64,000 nt of DNA, from assembly GCA_910579395.1 (NCBI GenBank), contig CAJTUC010000024.1, positions 1-64,000 of the forward strand, written 5' to 3'. Position 1 is the first letter of the stretch. Every line of letters starts with the position of its first letter. Positions 1 to 8,453 of the stretch are shown here, one piece after another. Both the position numbers and the translations under genes were made by a program. The notes under the pieces are model-generated. The model worked only from the letters and a program-made list of their open reading frames with translations, was not told the origin of the DNA and did no database searches. Origin of the DNA: an uncultured Lachnospiraceae bacterium (lineage in GTDB: Bacteria; Bacillota; Clostridia; Lachnospirales; Lachnospiraceae).

Positions 1-233
1 ACGTCAATATCAGATAGATCATAAATAGATTTCAGGAGCAGGTATTTGAACATCCTGACAGGCGGGACTGCATTGCGCCCATTATCAAGACAATATTTAT
101 TAATAAGCTCATCGTATATAAAACTGAAATCTACCAGTTCTTTTATCTGTCGGAGCAGGTTGTCTTTTGGAACGACTAATTCATATATTTTCATGTAGGG
201 ACTTAATACTAACTTCTGTTGTTGTTCAACCAT
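1..233 (-). CDS. IS1182-family transposase, N-terminal part (runs off window)
   Basis: The minus-strand reading frame starts with ATG at 233 and stays open to the window edge (about 77 residues). It reads MVEQQQKLVLSPYMKIYELV, then NLLRQIKELVDF and GRNAVPPVRMFKYLLLK. This is the DUF772 N-terminal domain typical of IS1182/IS5-group DDE transposases; the catalytic DDE part lies outside the window. The gene sits behind a hairpin that covers its own start region (238-284). The insertion sequence appears to end between 285 and 371, just downstream of the sugar-binding lipoprotein gene, but no terminal inverted repeat could be fixed with only one end visible. Confidence 0.8.
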   Translation of the reverse strand, partial: MVEQQQKLVLSPYMKIYELVVPKDNLLRQIKELVDFSFIYDELINKYCLDNGRNAVPPVRMFKYLLLKSIYDLSDID

Positions 234-237
234 AGTG

Positions 238-284
238 CCACCGCCTGTATTTGATAATTACATTATACCAAATATAGGCGGTGG
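238..284 (-). promoter_or_regulatory. Hairpin covering promoter -10 and ribosome-binding site of the IS1182 transposase
   Basis: Arms at 238-253 and 269-284 are complementary at 15 of 16 positions. On the minus strand the loop carries TATAAT (262-267), and the 3' arm carries the G-rich AGGCGGTGG just ahead of the ATG. A transcript started at this -10 lacks the 5' arm and leaves the start site open. A read-through transcript from outside would fold and hide it. The folding is read from the sequence; the protective role is inferred from other insertion sequences such as IS10. Confidence 0.6.
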
Positions 285-371
285 TATCTACTTTTTCAGC
301 GGCCTCGTCATAACTGCCGGGCGGCGGTTCCTCTTTTTGTCAGACAATTTTTGATTTTCTGTCAGAAAATC

Positions 372-2135
372 TTACTGCAATTTCGTTGTATTGCCAGCAT
401 TGAAAGCATCCAGTCTTTCATCAGCAATCTCCTGGAAACCTGCATCCAGATATTTCTGAGATAATTCTTCATACTTCGCTTCAAACTCTTCCGGTTTGCA
501 CATGGTCAATGTATCATAGTACTCTGTCCATAAGGATGCAAGTGTTCCGGAATATTCGGATACGCTCTCAAGCGATACTGCGAAGATAGCATCCGTACAA
601 GCATAGTCTGTTGTTGAAATCTCAAGACGTTTGTTGTAGAAATCAATAACATCCTGTGTGAAGTCCTGCGGAAGTCCCGTAGGAGTCGTTGCTGCGATAA
701 TCTCTTCAATTGTACCAGCATTTCTGCTCTCAATCGTTACACACCAGTAGTCTTTGCTGTTGTTAAAGCCCTGCGTATAATCGCCGGAGTAATCTGCTAC
801 AGATACCGGGAGGCCGTTCTCTACTGTGTAGTTCTCACCTTCGATACCCCACTGCATTGTGAAGAGGTTCTCTTCCTGTGTCATCCACTCCATGTACATC
901 CATGCTGCTTTCAGTTCATCCTCTGTTGCGGAAGATGAGAAGCAGATGATCATACCGAACGGGTTATCTGTACGATATCCGTAAGAACCAGCGTATTCTG
1001 CATCAGCAGGAACAATTGCAAGTTCTGCATCCGGATTGTTCTCATAGAAAGAATTCAGGAAATCCATATTCGCGGAAATATACTGGCTGTAGTTGAATGC
1101 CTTACCATTGATGAAATCAGCTTTCCATGTTTCATCGTCTGTGATATAGTATTCAGGATTTGTAATGCCAAGGTTGTACAGCTCGTTAGCAGTCTGCAGA
1201 TATTTCTTTGTAGGCTCCCAGTTCATCGGCACAACATTGTAATCGCCGTACATTACCCACTCTTCCTCATTCAGAGGATAAGTTCTGAAACCGTAGTTCT
1301 GCGTATCAGCGCCAACAGCTACCATCTTATTTGTAACGATCGGGCTGCCCGGATATTCACAAATACCAGCTTCTTTGATCTTTGTCAGAGCGTCTACCAT
1401 CTCATCATAAGTCTTCGGTACTTCGTTATATCCAACTTCTTTCAGCCAATCCAGACGTACAAAAGTCTGGAATGTATAGGTTGTGTTATAGTACGGTCTT
1501 AAAGCCAGAGCAAAATAGGTCTCGCCGCCCATCTGTGTATAAGGAATCTGATTGTTGTCTACCATTCTCTGATAATAAGTAGGAGCAACCTGTGCGAACT
1601 CATCCAGATCATAGGTTGTCAAATATCCGTCGTTAGCCCACTGAGCAACCTTCGGATAGTCATATTCCATCAGGATAGTCGGCAGATCGTCTGCTGCTGC
1701 AAGGAGCGCATAATCTGTCATAACGTCTGTTCTTGTGATCGGTACATACTGTACGGTAATATTGTACTTGTCACCGAAATTCTCCTGAACCCACTTGGTC
1801 CAGTAGTTGTCGTCAACAGTCGGTACACCTTCTACACCTCTGTCGTAAACAGCTACTTTCAAAGTTACGTTGTCAGCAAAAGCCTCATATCCATCAACAC
1901 CAGCTGCGCCGGCATCTGCGGCAGGCTCCGTTGCTGTGTCTGCTGCATTGTTATCTGTTGCAGCGCTGTTGTCTGTTGCAGCACTATTGTCTGTTGCTGC
2001 ATTGTCAGTCGTTGTCTGGGTATCTGATGTATTGGATGAATCAGCACCGCTGTTACCACAACCACTGAGCATTCCCATAGCCATCGCACCTGTCAGCGCG
2101 AAAACTAAAACCTTTTGAAGAATGTTCTTCTTCAT
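372..2135 (-). CDS. Sugar ABC transporter substrate-binding lipoprotein (LplA/YtcQ-like, CUT1)
   Basis: 587 residues. The signal peptide ends in a lipobox (MLSGC, Cys about 26), followed by a low-complexity Asp/Thr/Ala/Asn linker of about 50 residues with repeated ATDN units, then a family 1 extracellular solute-binding domain (VKVAVYDRG, NYNVVPMNWEP, DNPFGMIICFSSSATEDE). It would sit on the outer face of the membrane and capture an oligosaccharide or modified sugar. The start is well set: AAGGAGGAAATATT-ATG. It is the last gene of a unit with two permeases (3222-4166, 2286-3209). As in most Lpl/Ytc systems no ATPase is encoded, so a shared MsmX-type ATPase elsewhere is likely. Substrate unknown. 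Confidence 0.88.
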   Translation of the reverse strand: MKKNILQKVLVFALTGAMAMGMLSGCGNSGADSSNTSDTQTTTDNAATDNSAATDNSAATDNNAADTATEPAADAGAAGVDGYEAFADNVTLKVAVYDRGVEGVPTVDDNYWTKWVQENFGDKYNITVQYVPITRTDVMTDYALLAAADDLPTILMEYDYPKVAQWANDGYLTTYDLDEFAQVAPTYYQRMVDNNQIPYTQMGGETYFALALRPYYNTTYTFQTFVRLDWLKEVGYNEVPKTYDEMVDALTKIKEAGICEYPGSPIVTNKMVAVGADTQNYGFRTYPLNEEEWVMYGDYNVVPMNWEPTKKYLQTANELYNLGITNPEYYITDDETWKADFINGKAFNYSQYISANMDFLNSFYENNPDAELAIVPADAEYAGSYGYRTDNPFGMIICFSSSATEDELKAAWMYMEWMTQEENLFTMQWGIEGENYTVENGLPVSVADYSGDYTQGFNNSKDYWCVTIESRNAGTIEEIIAATTPTGLPQDFTQDVIDFYNKRLEISTTDYACTDAIFAVSLESVSEYSGTLASLWTEYYDTLTMCKPEEFEAKYEELSQKYLDAGFQEIADERLDAFNAGNTTKLQ

Positions 2136-2266
2136 AATATTTCCTCCTTTTCAAAATAAAATTTGATTTATAGTTAATCCGCCCAGGACGGAAAACTACC
2201 AAACATGAATCATCGTTCTTTCTCAGCCTGCAAGTTCGATACTGACACCAGTCAGCCCAAACCTTC

Positions 2267-2291
2267 GGTTAAAAATCTCCGATTTTTAACC
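2267..2291 (-). other. Intercistronic hairpin overlapping the permease stop codon
   Basis: A perfect 11-bp inverted repeat (GGTTAAAAATC / GATTTTTAACC) with a 3-nt loop spans the stop codon of the LplC-like permease. No U-tract follows, so it is not a standard intrinsic terminator. In transporter operons such hairpins often mark mRNA processing or protection sites that raise receptor output relative to permeases; that role is inference here. The rest of the 150-base gap to the lipoprotein gene shows only its ribosome-binding site. Confidence 0.5.
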
Positions 2292-3209
2292 TTTGACAGC
2301 GCCTACCATCGCACCCTTTACAAAATACTTCTGCAGGAAAGGATAGATGATAATAATCGGTATCGTAACGAACATGATCGATGCCGCCTGCAGTACTTCC
2401 GGTGTACTCGTTACGGCTGCCGCCTCTGAAAGCGTCGTGGTCTGCGCCTCTGTTGCGGATGCGACCATCTGATACAATTTGTACTGAACCATTTTCAGAT
2501 TATCGCTTCTGATATAGTACTGGTTATCAGCATAAGCGTTCCAACGGCCTACTGCATAGAACAGAGACAACGTTGCGATAATCGGCTTGGACAGCGGCAG
2601 TACGATACTCCACAAAATCTGGAGATTAGACGCACCGTCAAGGAATGCCGATTCTTCCAAACTGTCCGGTATCGTCGATTGAAGATAAGTCTTCATGATC
2701 AACATATTATATGGTGAATAAATCAACGGCCAGATCAATACCCACATCGTATCCAACAGCTTCATATCTTTGAACAGCAGATAAGAAGGAATCAGACCTG
2801 CTGTAAAATACATGGGAACCATCAGAAGGAAAGTGATTGCCTTCTTGCCCTTCAGTCTTTTCTTGGATAACGGATATGCCGCACAGGTACATGCAATCAT
2901 ACCCAAAGCGGTAAAAATTGCTGTTACAAGTACACTGTATCCCATAGCCCGTACCATCGAACCATCCTTAAACAAAGATACATATGCGTCAAATGTGATA
3001 TCTTTCGGTATCAGATATACCTGTTTTGCCAGTACCGCATTGTTGCTGGAAATGGATTTCGCAGCCAGATAAATAAACGGCAGTACACAGGTAAGGCACA
3101 AAAGCGCCAGAATAATCATGATCAGCGCATCGCTGACACGGAATTTATTAATCGCCCGGCTGCCATCGGGTGTTACTTCTTCAGTATTTACAGCTTTATT
3201 CTTAGCCAT
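2286..3209 (-). CDS. Sugar ABC transporter permease (LplC/YtcP-like, CUT1)
   Basis: About 307 residues with six predicted membrane segments. The EAA loop that docks the ATPase is visible (SLEESAFLDGASNLQ), and the C-terminus has the family hallmark FLQKYFVKGAMVGAVKG. The start at 3209 (MAKNKAVN) is preferred over an ATG 6 bases upstream, because AAGGAGGG abuts the upstream ATG but lies 6 bases from this one. It forms the membrane channel with the 3222-4166 product. The genes are 12 bases apart, so they are co-transcribed. Confidence 0.88.
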   Translation of the reverse strand: MAKNKAVNTEEVTPDGSRAINKFRVSDALIMIILALLCLTCVLPFIYLAAKSISSNNAVLAKQVYLIPKDITFDAYVSLFKDGSMVRAMGYSVLVTAIFTALGMIACTCAAYPLSKKRLKGKKAITFLLMVPMYFTAGLIPSYLLFKDMKLLDTMWVLIWPLIYSPYNMLIMKTYLQSTIPDSLEESAFLDGASNLQILWSIVLPLSKPIIATLSLFYAVGRWNAYADNQYYIRSDNLKMVQYKLYQMVASATEAQTTTLSEAAAVTSTPEVLQAASIMFVTIPIIIIYPFLQKYFVKGAMVGAVKG

Positions 3210-3221
3210 CTCCATCCCTCC

Positions 3222-4166
3222 TTACAGCAAACCTTCTTCGCCAAGCATCTTAGCGAATTTATCAGCCAAAAGCACCAGAATAACGCCAATCACGGACTGG
3301 AAAAGTCCTACCGCAGTCGCCATCGAAAACTGCAGGTTGCCGAGACCTTTCTCATATATGTAGATTGCGAGCTGGTACTGGAAATCTCTGACCTGTGAGT
3401 TTCCGAAAACAGCCAATCGTTCATAGTTACTGTTCATGACACGGCCGAGATTGATGATTAAAAGTGTAATGATCGTCGGCTTAATGCCCGGAAGCGTAAT
3501 ATGCCACATTCTTTTCCATCTGCCGGCACCGTCTATCATGGCAGCTTCGTAAAGTTCGCCGCTGATGCTGGTAATACCAGCCAGATACATGATGGTTCCC
3601 CATCCCATCGTCTGCCATACGCCGACTAACAGGTAGGTAACGGCCCAGTGCCATTTTTCTGTAATAAAGGGAACGGATTCACCGCCCATGTTCATGATCA
3701 AAATATTGATGAGACCGCTGCTCGGTTTAAAAAGCTGATAAGCAACGCTGCCTATGATCGCCCAGGATAAGAAATGAGGCAGGTACAGAATTGTCTGCGA
3801 CACTTTCTTAAACTTTGGATACCGCAGTTCGTTGAGCAGTAATGCCAGCAGAATCGGTATCGGCGTTCCAACGATCAAATCCAGAAAGTTGAATACAAGG
3901 GAGTTTCTCAAGGCACGCAGGAAATCTGCATCTTTAAAAATTTTCCTGAAAATATCAAGTCCTACCCATTCACTACCCGCATAACCTTTCGCCGGTTTAT
4001 AGTTCATGAATACCATCCGCAGACCCGGATATGCAGCATAACTGAAAAGAAATACCAATGCAAGCGGTATTAATAACAACAGATAAAGCTGCCAGTCACG
4101 CTTAAAAGCGTTTTTCCATGTAGTCTTCACCTTTACAGCAGGCTCAGACGTTTTGCTTTTCGCCAT
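3222..4166 (-). CDS. Sugar ABC transporter permease (LplB/YteP-like, CUT1)
   Basis: About 314 residues. The N-terminal amphipathic stretch (WKNAFKRDWQLYLLLL) is followed by six membrane segments, a family motif MVFMNYKPAKGYAGS near the first loop, and an EAA loop (ELYEAAMIDGAGRWKRMW). First gene of the importer unit. The start MAKSKTSE at 4166 is chosen because GGGAGG lies 9 bases upstream, whereas it directly abuts the ATG at 4175. Upstream (4242-4247) there is a TATAAT-type -10 without a clear -35, then the palindromic element at 4321-4466. Confidence 0.88.
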   Translation of the reverse strand: MAKSKTSEPAVKVKTTWKNAFKRDWQLYLLLLIPLALVFLFSYAAYPGLRMVFMNYKPAKGYAGSEWVGLDIFRKIFKDADFLRALRNSLVFNFLDLIVGTPIPILLALLLNELRYPKFKKVSQTILYLPHFLSWAIIGSVAYQLFKPSSGLINILIMNMGGESVPFITEKWHWAVTYLLVGVWQTMGWGTIMYLAGITSISGELYEAAMIDGAGRWKRMWHITLPGIKPTIITLLIINLGRVMNSNYERLAVFGNSQVRDFQYQLAIYIYEKGLGNLQFSMATAVGLFQSVIGVILVLLADKFAKMLGEEGLL

Positions 4167-4241
4167 AAGAATCATCCTCCCATTCGCTTTTCACAGCAGT
4201 TTTTTGTTTATATTGTACATTTCTCTGCTACTCGCTACTTT

Positions 4242-4247
4242 ATTATA
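4242..4247 (-). promoter_or_regulatory. Probable -10 box of the lplBCA-like importer operon
   Basis: Minus-strand CCTATAATAAAG contains a consensus TATAAT about 75 bases ahead of the first permease gene. The hexamer 17 bases upstream (TAGAAA) is a poor -35, so an activator may be needed. No regulator gene lies next to this operon. Confidence 0.4.
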
Positions 4248-4320
4248 GGATAAATTGACAATGCTTTCTAAGCAATATATCTCGCAAACTATGCAAAAAC
4301 GACCATTTAAGTTTAGAAGG

Positions 4321-4466
4321 GGGCCGGCAATACATCGTCCATTTCGAGGCACGCTTGCGCTCCGCGAAAAACGCAGCGGTACTAGGTTCAAAAGCAGTAA
4401 AACTGCTTTTTCACCAAGTGCCGGCGTTTTTCAAGGGCCTCGGCATGGACGATGTATTGCCGGCCC
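4321..4466. repeat. Long-arm palindromic element, copy 1
   Basis: Perfect 22-bp outer arms (4321-4342 and 4445-4466), then a 2x2 internal loop and six more pairs (CGAGGC / GCCTCG). The core starts GGCACGCTTGCGCTCCGCG and folds further: GAAAAACGC with GCGTTTTTC, CGGTACT with AGTGCCG, and an apical AAAAGCAGT / ACTGCTTTT. It lies between the oppA terminator and the lplB-like promoter. The core matches copies at 15946-16130 and 20671-20867, while the outer arms do not. No reading frame is apparent inside. It resembles no element I can name. Confidence 0.75.
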
Positions 4467-4526
4467 TCTCGAATGAACTTTGCATACCCAAAAAAACCCC
4501 CGCTACAGTTACATCAATTTTCAATT

Positions 4527-4569
4527 AAAAAAACAGAGCAGGTACAATATCGGAATTGTATCTGCTCTG
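4527..4569 (-). terminator. Intrinsic terminator of the opp operon
   Basis: On the minus strand a stem (CAGAGCAG...CTGCTCTG with inner TACAAT/ATTGTA pairing) is followed by TTTTTTT. It stands about 55 bases after the oppA-like stop codon, which fits termination of the oppBCDFA transcript. Confidence 0.85.
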
Positions 4570-4623
4570 CATTTTTATTCATTCATGATTTAATTCGGTT
4601 ACTGTGGCTCATGCCTCAATCGC

Positions 4624-6369
4624 TTATTCAGCGATATCTGCATACATAAAGAACCAGTATCCATAAGGTGAATGCCAGGAACCTGTGATCTTGTCGCTCT
4701 GTAACCAGAAGTCATTGTAGTAAGCTACCGGAATACATCCGGCTTCTTCCATCAGGATATCTTCTGCTTTGTGAAGCGCTTCAGAACGCTCCGCAGCATC
4801 CAGTGTTGTTCTGGACAGATCCATCGCCGCATCATATTCAGCATTATTGAATTTACCGTCGTTGTTACCGTTGGTGGAGTAAAGCAGATCCAACATATTG
4901 GAAGGATCGCTGTAATCGCCTACCCAGCCGTTACGAGCGGAATCATAATCACCGTTACGTCTCATAGGTGTGAAGCTTGCCCACTCAACAATCTCTACCT
5001 GAAGATCGATACCGATCTCAGCCCAAGCCTGCTGTAAATACTCAGCAACTACTTTGTGATAGCCGGCATCGTTTGTAGAATAGGTAATGGAAGGAAGTCC
5101 CTCACCATCCGGATAACCCGCATCTGCTAACAGCTGCTTTGCTTCTTCAACATTTGCTTCATGCGTTGTTGTATCAATGTAAGGCTGTCCGCCATTCGCA
5201 TTGTCTATGAACTGGCTTCCGTCTGTATCAATCCAGCCAGGGCCCATGAAATTGCTTGCCGGAGAATAAGTACCCTGCATCAATGTATTTGCAACATACT
5301 CACGGTCGATAGCAAGGCTCATTGCCTTACGAACATTTACATCATCGAAAGGCTCTCTCTGTGTGTTAACACTCAGATAATAGGTACCGATGATCGGATC
5401 TACATAGAAATCAGAGTTTCCGGAAAGGGAAGGAATTTCCTCTGTCGGAACATCTTTGATCATCAGGATTTCACCTGTCTGATATGCACTGTAAGCTGCA
5501 TTGGAATCTTCGATCAGGTTCCATTTGATACCGCCTAATTTAATCGCATCTGCATTCCAGTAGTTAGGGTTCTTGCTCATCATGATGTAAGAGCCCGGTA
5601 CCCACTCTGAAATATAGAAAGGTCCGTTACAGATATAGGTCTCTGCTGCGGTTGCCCAAGCGTCGCCGTTCGCTTCGATTGTTGCCTGCTGAACAGGGCT
5701 CAGTGTCGCGAATGCTGCAAGGCTGCCGAAGAAAGAACAGGGACTTGACAATGTAACAACAAATGTCTTATCGTCCGTAGCTTCTACTTTCAGAGCGTCC
5801 AGATTGCCTGTGATCGCATCTGCATAACCTTCTACCATACCAAGTACTGTCTCTGCATAAGGAGCTGCAACCATAGGATCGCATACTCTCTTCCAGCTGT
5901 AAACGAAATCGTTCGCTGTCAGGTCAGAACCATCGGACCATTTCAGGCCGTCTCTTAAATGGAAAGTCCATGTAAGGCCATCTTCGCTTGTTTCCCATGA
6001 CTCTGCCTGGCCAGGAGCAAGTTTGCCTTCCTGATCTACCGTTAAAAGGCATTCATAAGAGTGCAGTAACATGTTACCGCCGTCTACCGCACTGTTAAGT
6101 GCCGGATCAATGGTCTCCGGGTCAGGGCCTACCTGTACGGAAAGAATCTTTCCACCCGCAGAAGTCGTATCCGCTGCTGCGTCTGCCGTCTGTGTATCGC
6201 CGGCATTGTCTGTCGCTGCTCCGTCTGCCGTCTGTGTATCGCCGGCATTGTCTGTTGCTGCTCCGTCTGCAGTCTGTGTATTGTCTGTTGCCGCATTATT
6301 TCCTCCGCCGCAAGCTGTCAGACTAAGCATCGTAGCTGCAAGTAAGAGCGCAATCACTCTTTTTTTCAT
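4624..6369 (-). CDS. oppA: Oligopeptide ABC transporter substrate-binding lipoprotein (OppA, SBP_bac_5)
   Basis: About 581 residues. Signal peptide with lipobox (SLTAC), then a repetitive Thr/Ala/Asp/Asn linker (repeat at 6181-6289), then the family 5 peptide-binding fold: LSVQVGPDPETIDPALNS, LTWTFHLRDGLKWSDGS (the SBP_bac_5 signature region), YSWKRVCDP. It delivers peptides to OppBC. The start at 6369 (MKKRVIAL) has GAGGAGG 7 bases upstream; the ATG at 6375 is too close to it. It is the last gene of the operon after oppF, with a terminator behind it. Confidence 0.9.
   Translation of the reverse strand: MKKRVIALLLAATMLSLTACGGGNNAATDNTQTADGAATDNAGDTQTADGAATDNAGDTQTADAAADTTSAGGKILSVQVGPDPETIDPALNSAVDGGNMLLHSYECLLTVDQEGKLAPGQAESWETSEDGLTWTFHLRDGLKWSDGSDLTANDFVYSWKRVCDPMVAAPYAETVLGMVEGYADAITGNLDALKVEATDDKTFVVTLSSPCSFFGSLAAFATLSPVQQATIEANGDAWATAAETYICNGPFYISEWVPGSYIMMSKNPNYWNADAIKLGGIKWNLIEDSNAAYSAYQTGEILMIKDVPTEEIPSLSGNSDFYVDPIIGTYYLSVNTQREPFDDVNVRKAMSLAIDREYVANTLMQGTYSPASNFMGPGWIDTDGSQFIDNANGGQPYIDTTTHEANVEEAKQLLADAGYPDGEGLPSITYSTNDAGYHKVVAEYLQQAWAEIGIDLQVEIVEWASFTPMRRNGDYDSARNGWVGDYSDPSNMLDLLYSTNGNNDGKFNNAEYDAAMDLSRTTLDAAERSEALHKAEDILMEEAGCIPVAYYNDFWLQSDKITGSWHSPYGYWFFMYADIAE
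6181..6289. repeat. 42-bp tandem repeat in the OppA linker
   Basis: Two near-identical 42-bp units (6181-6222, 6223-6264; one visible difference) and a shortened third unit encode TADGAATDNAGDTQ repeats between lipid anchor and binding domain. Unit gain or loss would keep the frame and change linker length. Confidence 0.85.
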
Positions 6370-6452
6370 AATCATTCCTCCTCTTATAGATTATAGATTT
6401 TTATAAACTATACAAGCAGTGAGTCTTCACCGCCTATATCGGTTTACCACAT

Positions 6453-7442
6453 TTAATTACACTTGTCAATATGGTGGCACGCTGCAAAGTGTCCTTTTTC
6501 CAGTTCACGCCACTCCGGAACCTCTGCCGCGCATCTCTCGTCCGCATACGGACATCTCGTCCGGAACCGGCATCCGGAAGGCGGATTCAAAGGACTCGGT
6601 ACATCGCCTTCCAACACAATACGGCTGCTTTCCTTCGCCGCTTTGGGGTCCGCAATCGGAATCGCAGAGATCAGGCTCTTCGTATATGGATGAAGAGGCC
6701 GTGTGATCAGCTCATAGCTGTCCGCGAGCTCTACCATTCTTCCCAGATACATAACGCCAATCCTGTTGGAAATATGTTTTACCGCAGAAAGGTCATGGGC
6801 GATGAATAAATAGGTCAAACCCATCTCCGCCTGCAAATCCTCAAACATATTGATGACCTGTGCCTGAATGGAAACGTCGAGTGCCGAAATCGGCTCATCA
6901 CAGACGATAAATTCCGGTCTTACCGCAAGCGCTCTTGCGATGCCGACACGCTGTCTCTGTCCGCCCGAAAACTCATGAGGATAACGGTTCGCATGCTCAG
7001 AATTCAGGCCAACGCGCTGTAACATCTCTATAATAATATCATATCTTTCTTTTTGGTTCGCTGCCATCTTATGGGTATCGATTGCCTCGCCGACAATGTC
7101 ACCAATCGTCATACGAGGGTCAAGGCTCGCATAAGGATCCTGAAAAACAATCTGCATCTTCTTTCTATAAGGAAGCATTTTAACATACTGTTTTTTCTCT
7201 ACATCAAAAATGACATCATTGTCGTAAACAAAACGCCCCCCCGTCGGCTCATATAAACGTAACAGCGTACGGCCTGTCGTTGTTTTACCACAGCCGGATT
7301 CTCCTACCAGCCCGAGCGTTTCTCCCTTGTAGATATCAAAAGAAACATCATCCACCGCCTGAACATATTTCCTGTATTTTCCAATGCCGCCCGCCGAAAA
7401 ATACTGACGCAGATGCTCTACCTGTACTAATTTCTCACTCAT
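6453..7442 (-). CDS. oppF: Oligopeptide ABC transporter ATP-binding protein OppF
   Basis: 329 residues, the usual OppF length. Walker A GESGCGKTT (about 49-57), signature SGGQRQRVGIARAL, Walker B FIVCDEPISALD, and the C-terminal oligopeptide/dipeptide motif with a Cys-rich end (CRFRTRCPYADERC) seen in iron-sulfur-binding OppD/F proteins. It powers import together with OppD. Its ATG overlaps the oppD end by 8 bases, with GAAAGGAG inside oppD as ribosome-binding site. Confidence 0.92.
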   Translation of the reverse strand: MSEKLVQVEHLRQYFSAGGIGKYRKYVQAVDDVSFDIYKGETLGLVGESGCGKTTTGRTLLRLYEPTGGRFVYDNDVIFDVEKKQYVKMLPYRKKMQIVFQDPYASLDPRMTIGDIVGEAIDTHKMAANQKERYDIIIEMLQRVGLNSEHANRYPHEFSGGQRQRVGIARALAVRPEFIVCDEPISALDVSIQAQVINMFEDLQAEMGLTYLFIAHDLSAVKHISNRIGVMYLGRMVELADSYELITRPLHPYTKSLISAIPIADPKAAKESSRIVLEGDVPSPLNPPSGCRFRTRCPYADERCAAEVPEWRELEKGHFAACHHIDKCN

Positions 7443-8436
7443 TTGCGGCTCCTTTCTCCATTTCTTCCTTCTGGTTCAGCCAGCACTGGGTATAATGGAT
7501 TTCTCCGAAATTGGTAACCGGAGGCATTTCTCTCAAACAAATTTTCATACACGCGTCACACCGGGGCGCAAACGGACATCCCTTAGGTGGATTCAGCATA
7601 TCAACAGGCGTACCCTCGATCGGCACAAGCCTTTCATGTTCTTTCGTATCAAGTCTCGGAATAGAACGGATCAGGCCTTTCGTATACTGATGCTTCGGTT
7701 CATAGAAAATATCTTCCGCCGTACCATATTCCACGATCTTGCCTGCATACATGACGGCAATCCGCTCACACATACTGGCTACGACACCGAGGTCATGCGT
7801 GATCATAATAATTGCCATGCCAAGCTTATCTTTTAATTCCATCATCAATTCCAGAATCTGCGCCTGAATGGTCACATCAAGCGCCGTCGTCGGCTCATCT
7901 GCGATCAGAAGCTTCGGTTCACAGGCGAGTGCAATTGCGATCATGACCCTCTGACGCATACCGCCGGACAATTCATGCGGATATTGTTTCAATCTTTTTT
8001 CCGGCTCATTGATTCCTACCAGTTCGAGCAGTTCCTTGGCCCGCGCCTTCGCCTGTGCTTTATTTTTATCCGTATGGAGCAGAATCGCTTCCGCGATCTG
8101 ATTGCCGATCGTATAAACGGGGTTCAGACTCGTCATGGGGTCCTGAAAAATAATGGAAATCTCATTTCCCCGAATCTTACGCATCTCTCTATCCGACATC
8201 GTTTCAATCTGATGTCCATTGAAGTAAAGGCTTCCGTCAATCAGCTTTCCCGGATGAGCCGTCAGCCCCATAAGACTGTATGCCGTTACAGATTTACCGG
8301 AACCGCTCTCACCTACGATGCCGAGCACCTCTCCTTCTTTCAAACAGATGGAGACATCATTTAACGCCTTTACTTCCCCTGCGGGAGTAAAAAACGAAAG
8401 TCGTTCATTTTTTATATCAACAAGGTATTCCGACAT
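7435..8436 (-). CDS. oppD: Oligopeptide ABC transporter ATP-binding protein OppD
   Basis: 333 residues. Walker A GESGSGKSV (about 40-48), signature LSGGMRQRVMIAIAL, Walker B LLIADEPTTALD, and the C-terminal Cys motif CPFAPRCDAC. It partners OppF in the cytoplasmic ATPase pair. It lies between oppC (17-base gap) and oppF (8-base overlap), so translational coupling is likely. Confidence 0.92.
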   Translation of the reverse strand: MSEYLVDIKNERLSFFTPAGEVKALNDVSICLKEGEVLGIVGESGSGKSVTAYSLMGLTAHPGKLIDGSLYFNGHQIETMSDREMRKIRGNEISIIFQDPMTSLNPVYTIGNQIAEAILLHTDKNKAQAKARAKELLELVGINEPEKRLKQYPHELSGGMRQRVMIAIALACEPKLLIADEPTTALDVTIQAQILELMMELKDKLGMAIIMITHDLGVVASMCERIAVMYAGKIVEYGTAEDIFYEPKHQYTKGLIRSIPRLDTKEHERLVPIEGTPVDMLNPPKGCPFAPRCDACMKICLREMPPVTNFGEIHYTQCWLNQKEEMEKGAANE

Positions 8437-8453
8437 ATGCCAAACCGCCTTTC

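Noticed and set aside
4321..4466. Palindromic element as a plain bidirectional terminator
   Set aside because: Arms are far longer than needed, no U-tracts flank it, and the core is shared with two other loci.
6071..6406. Open frame of 111 codons on the plus strand over the oppA linker
   Set aside because: It is the mirror of the repetitive linker and signal peptide; it has no ribosome-binding site and the minus-strand OppA is certain.
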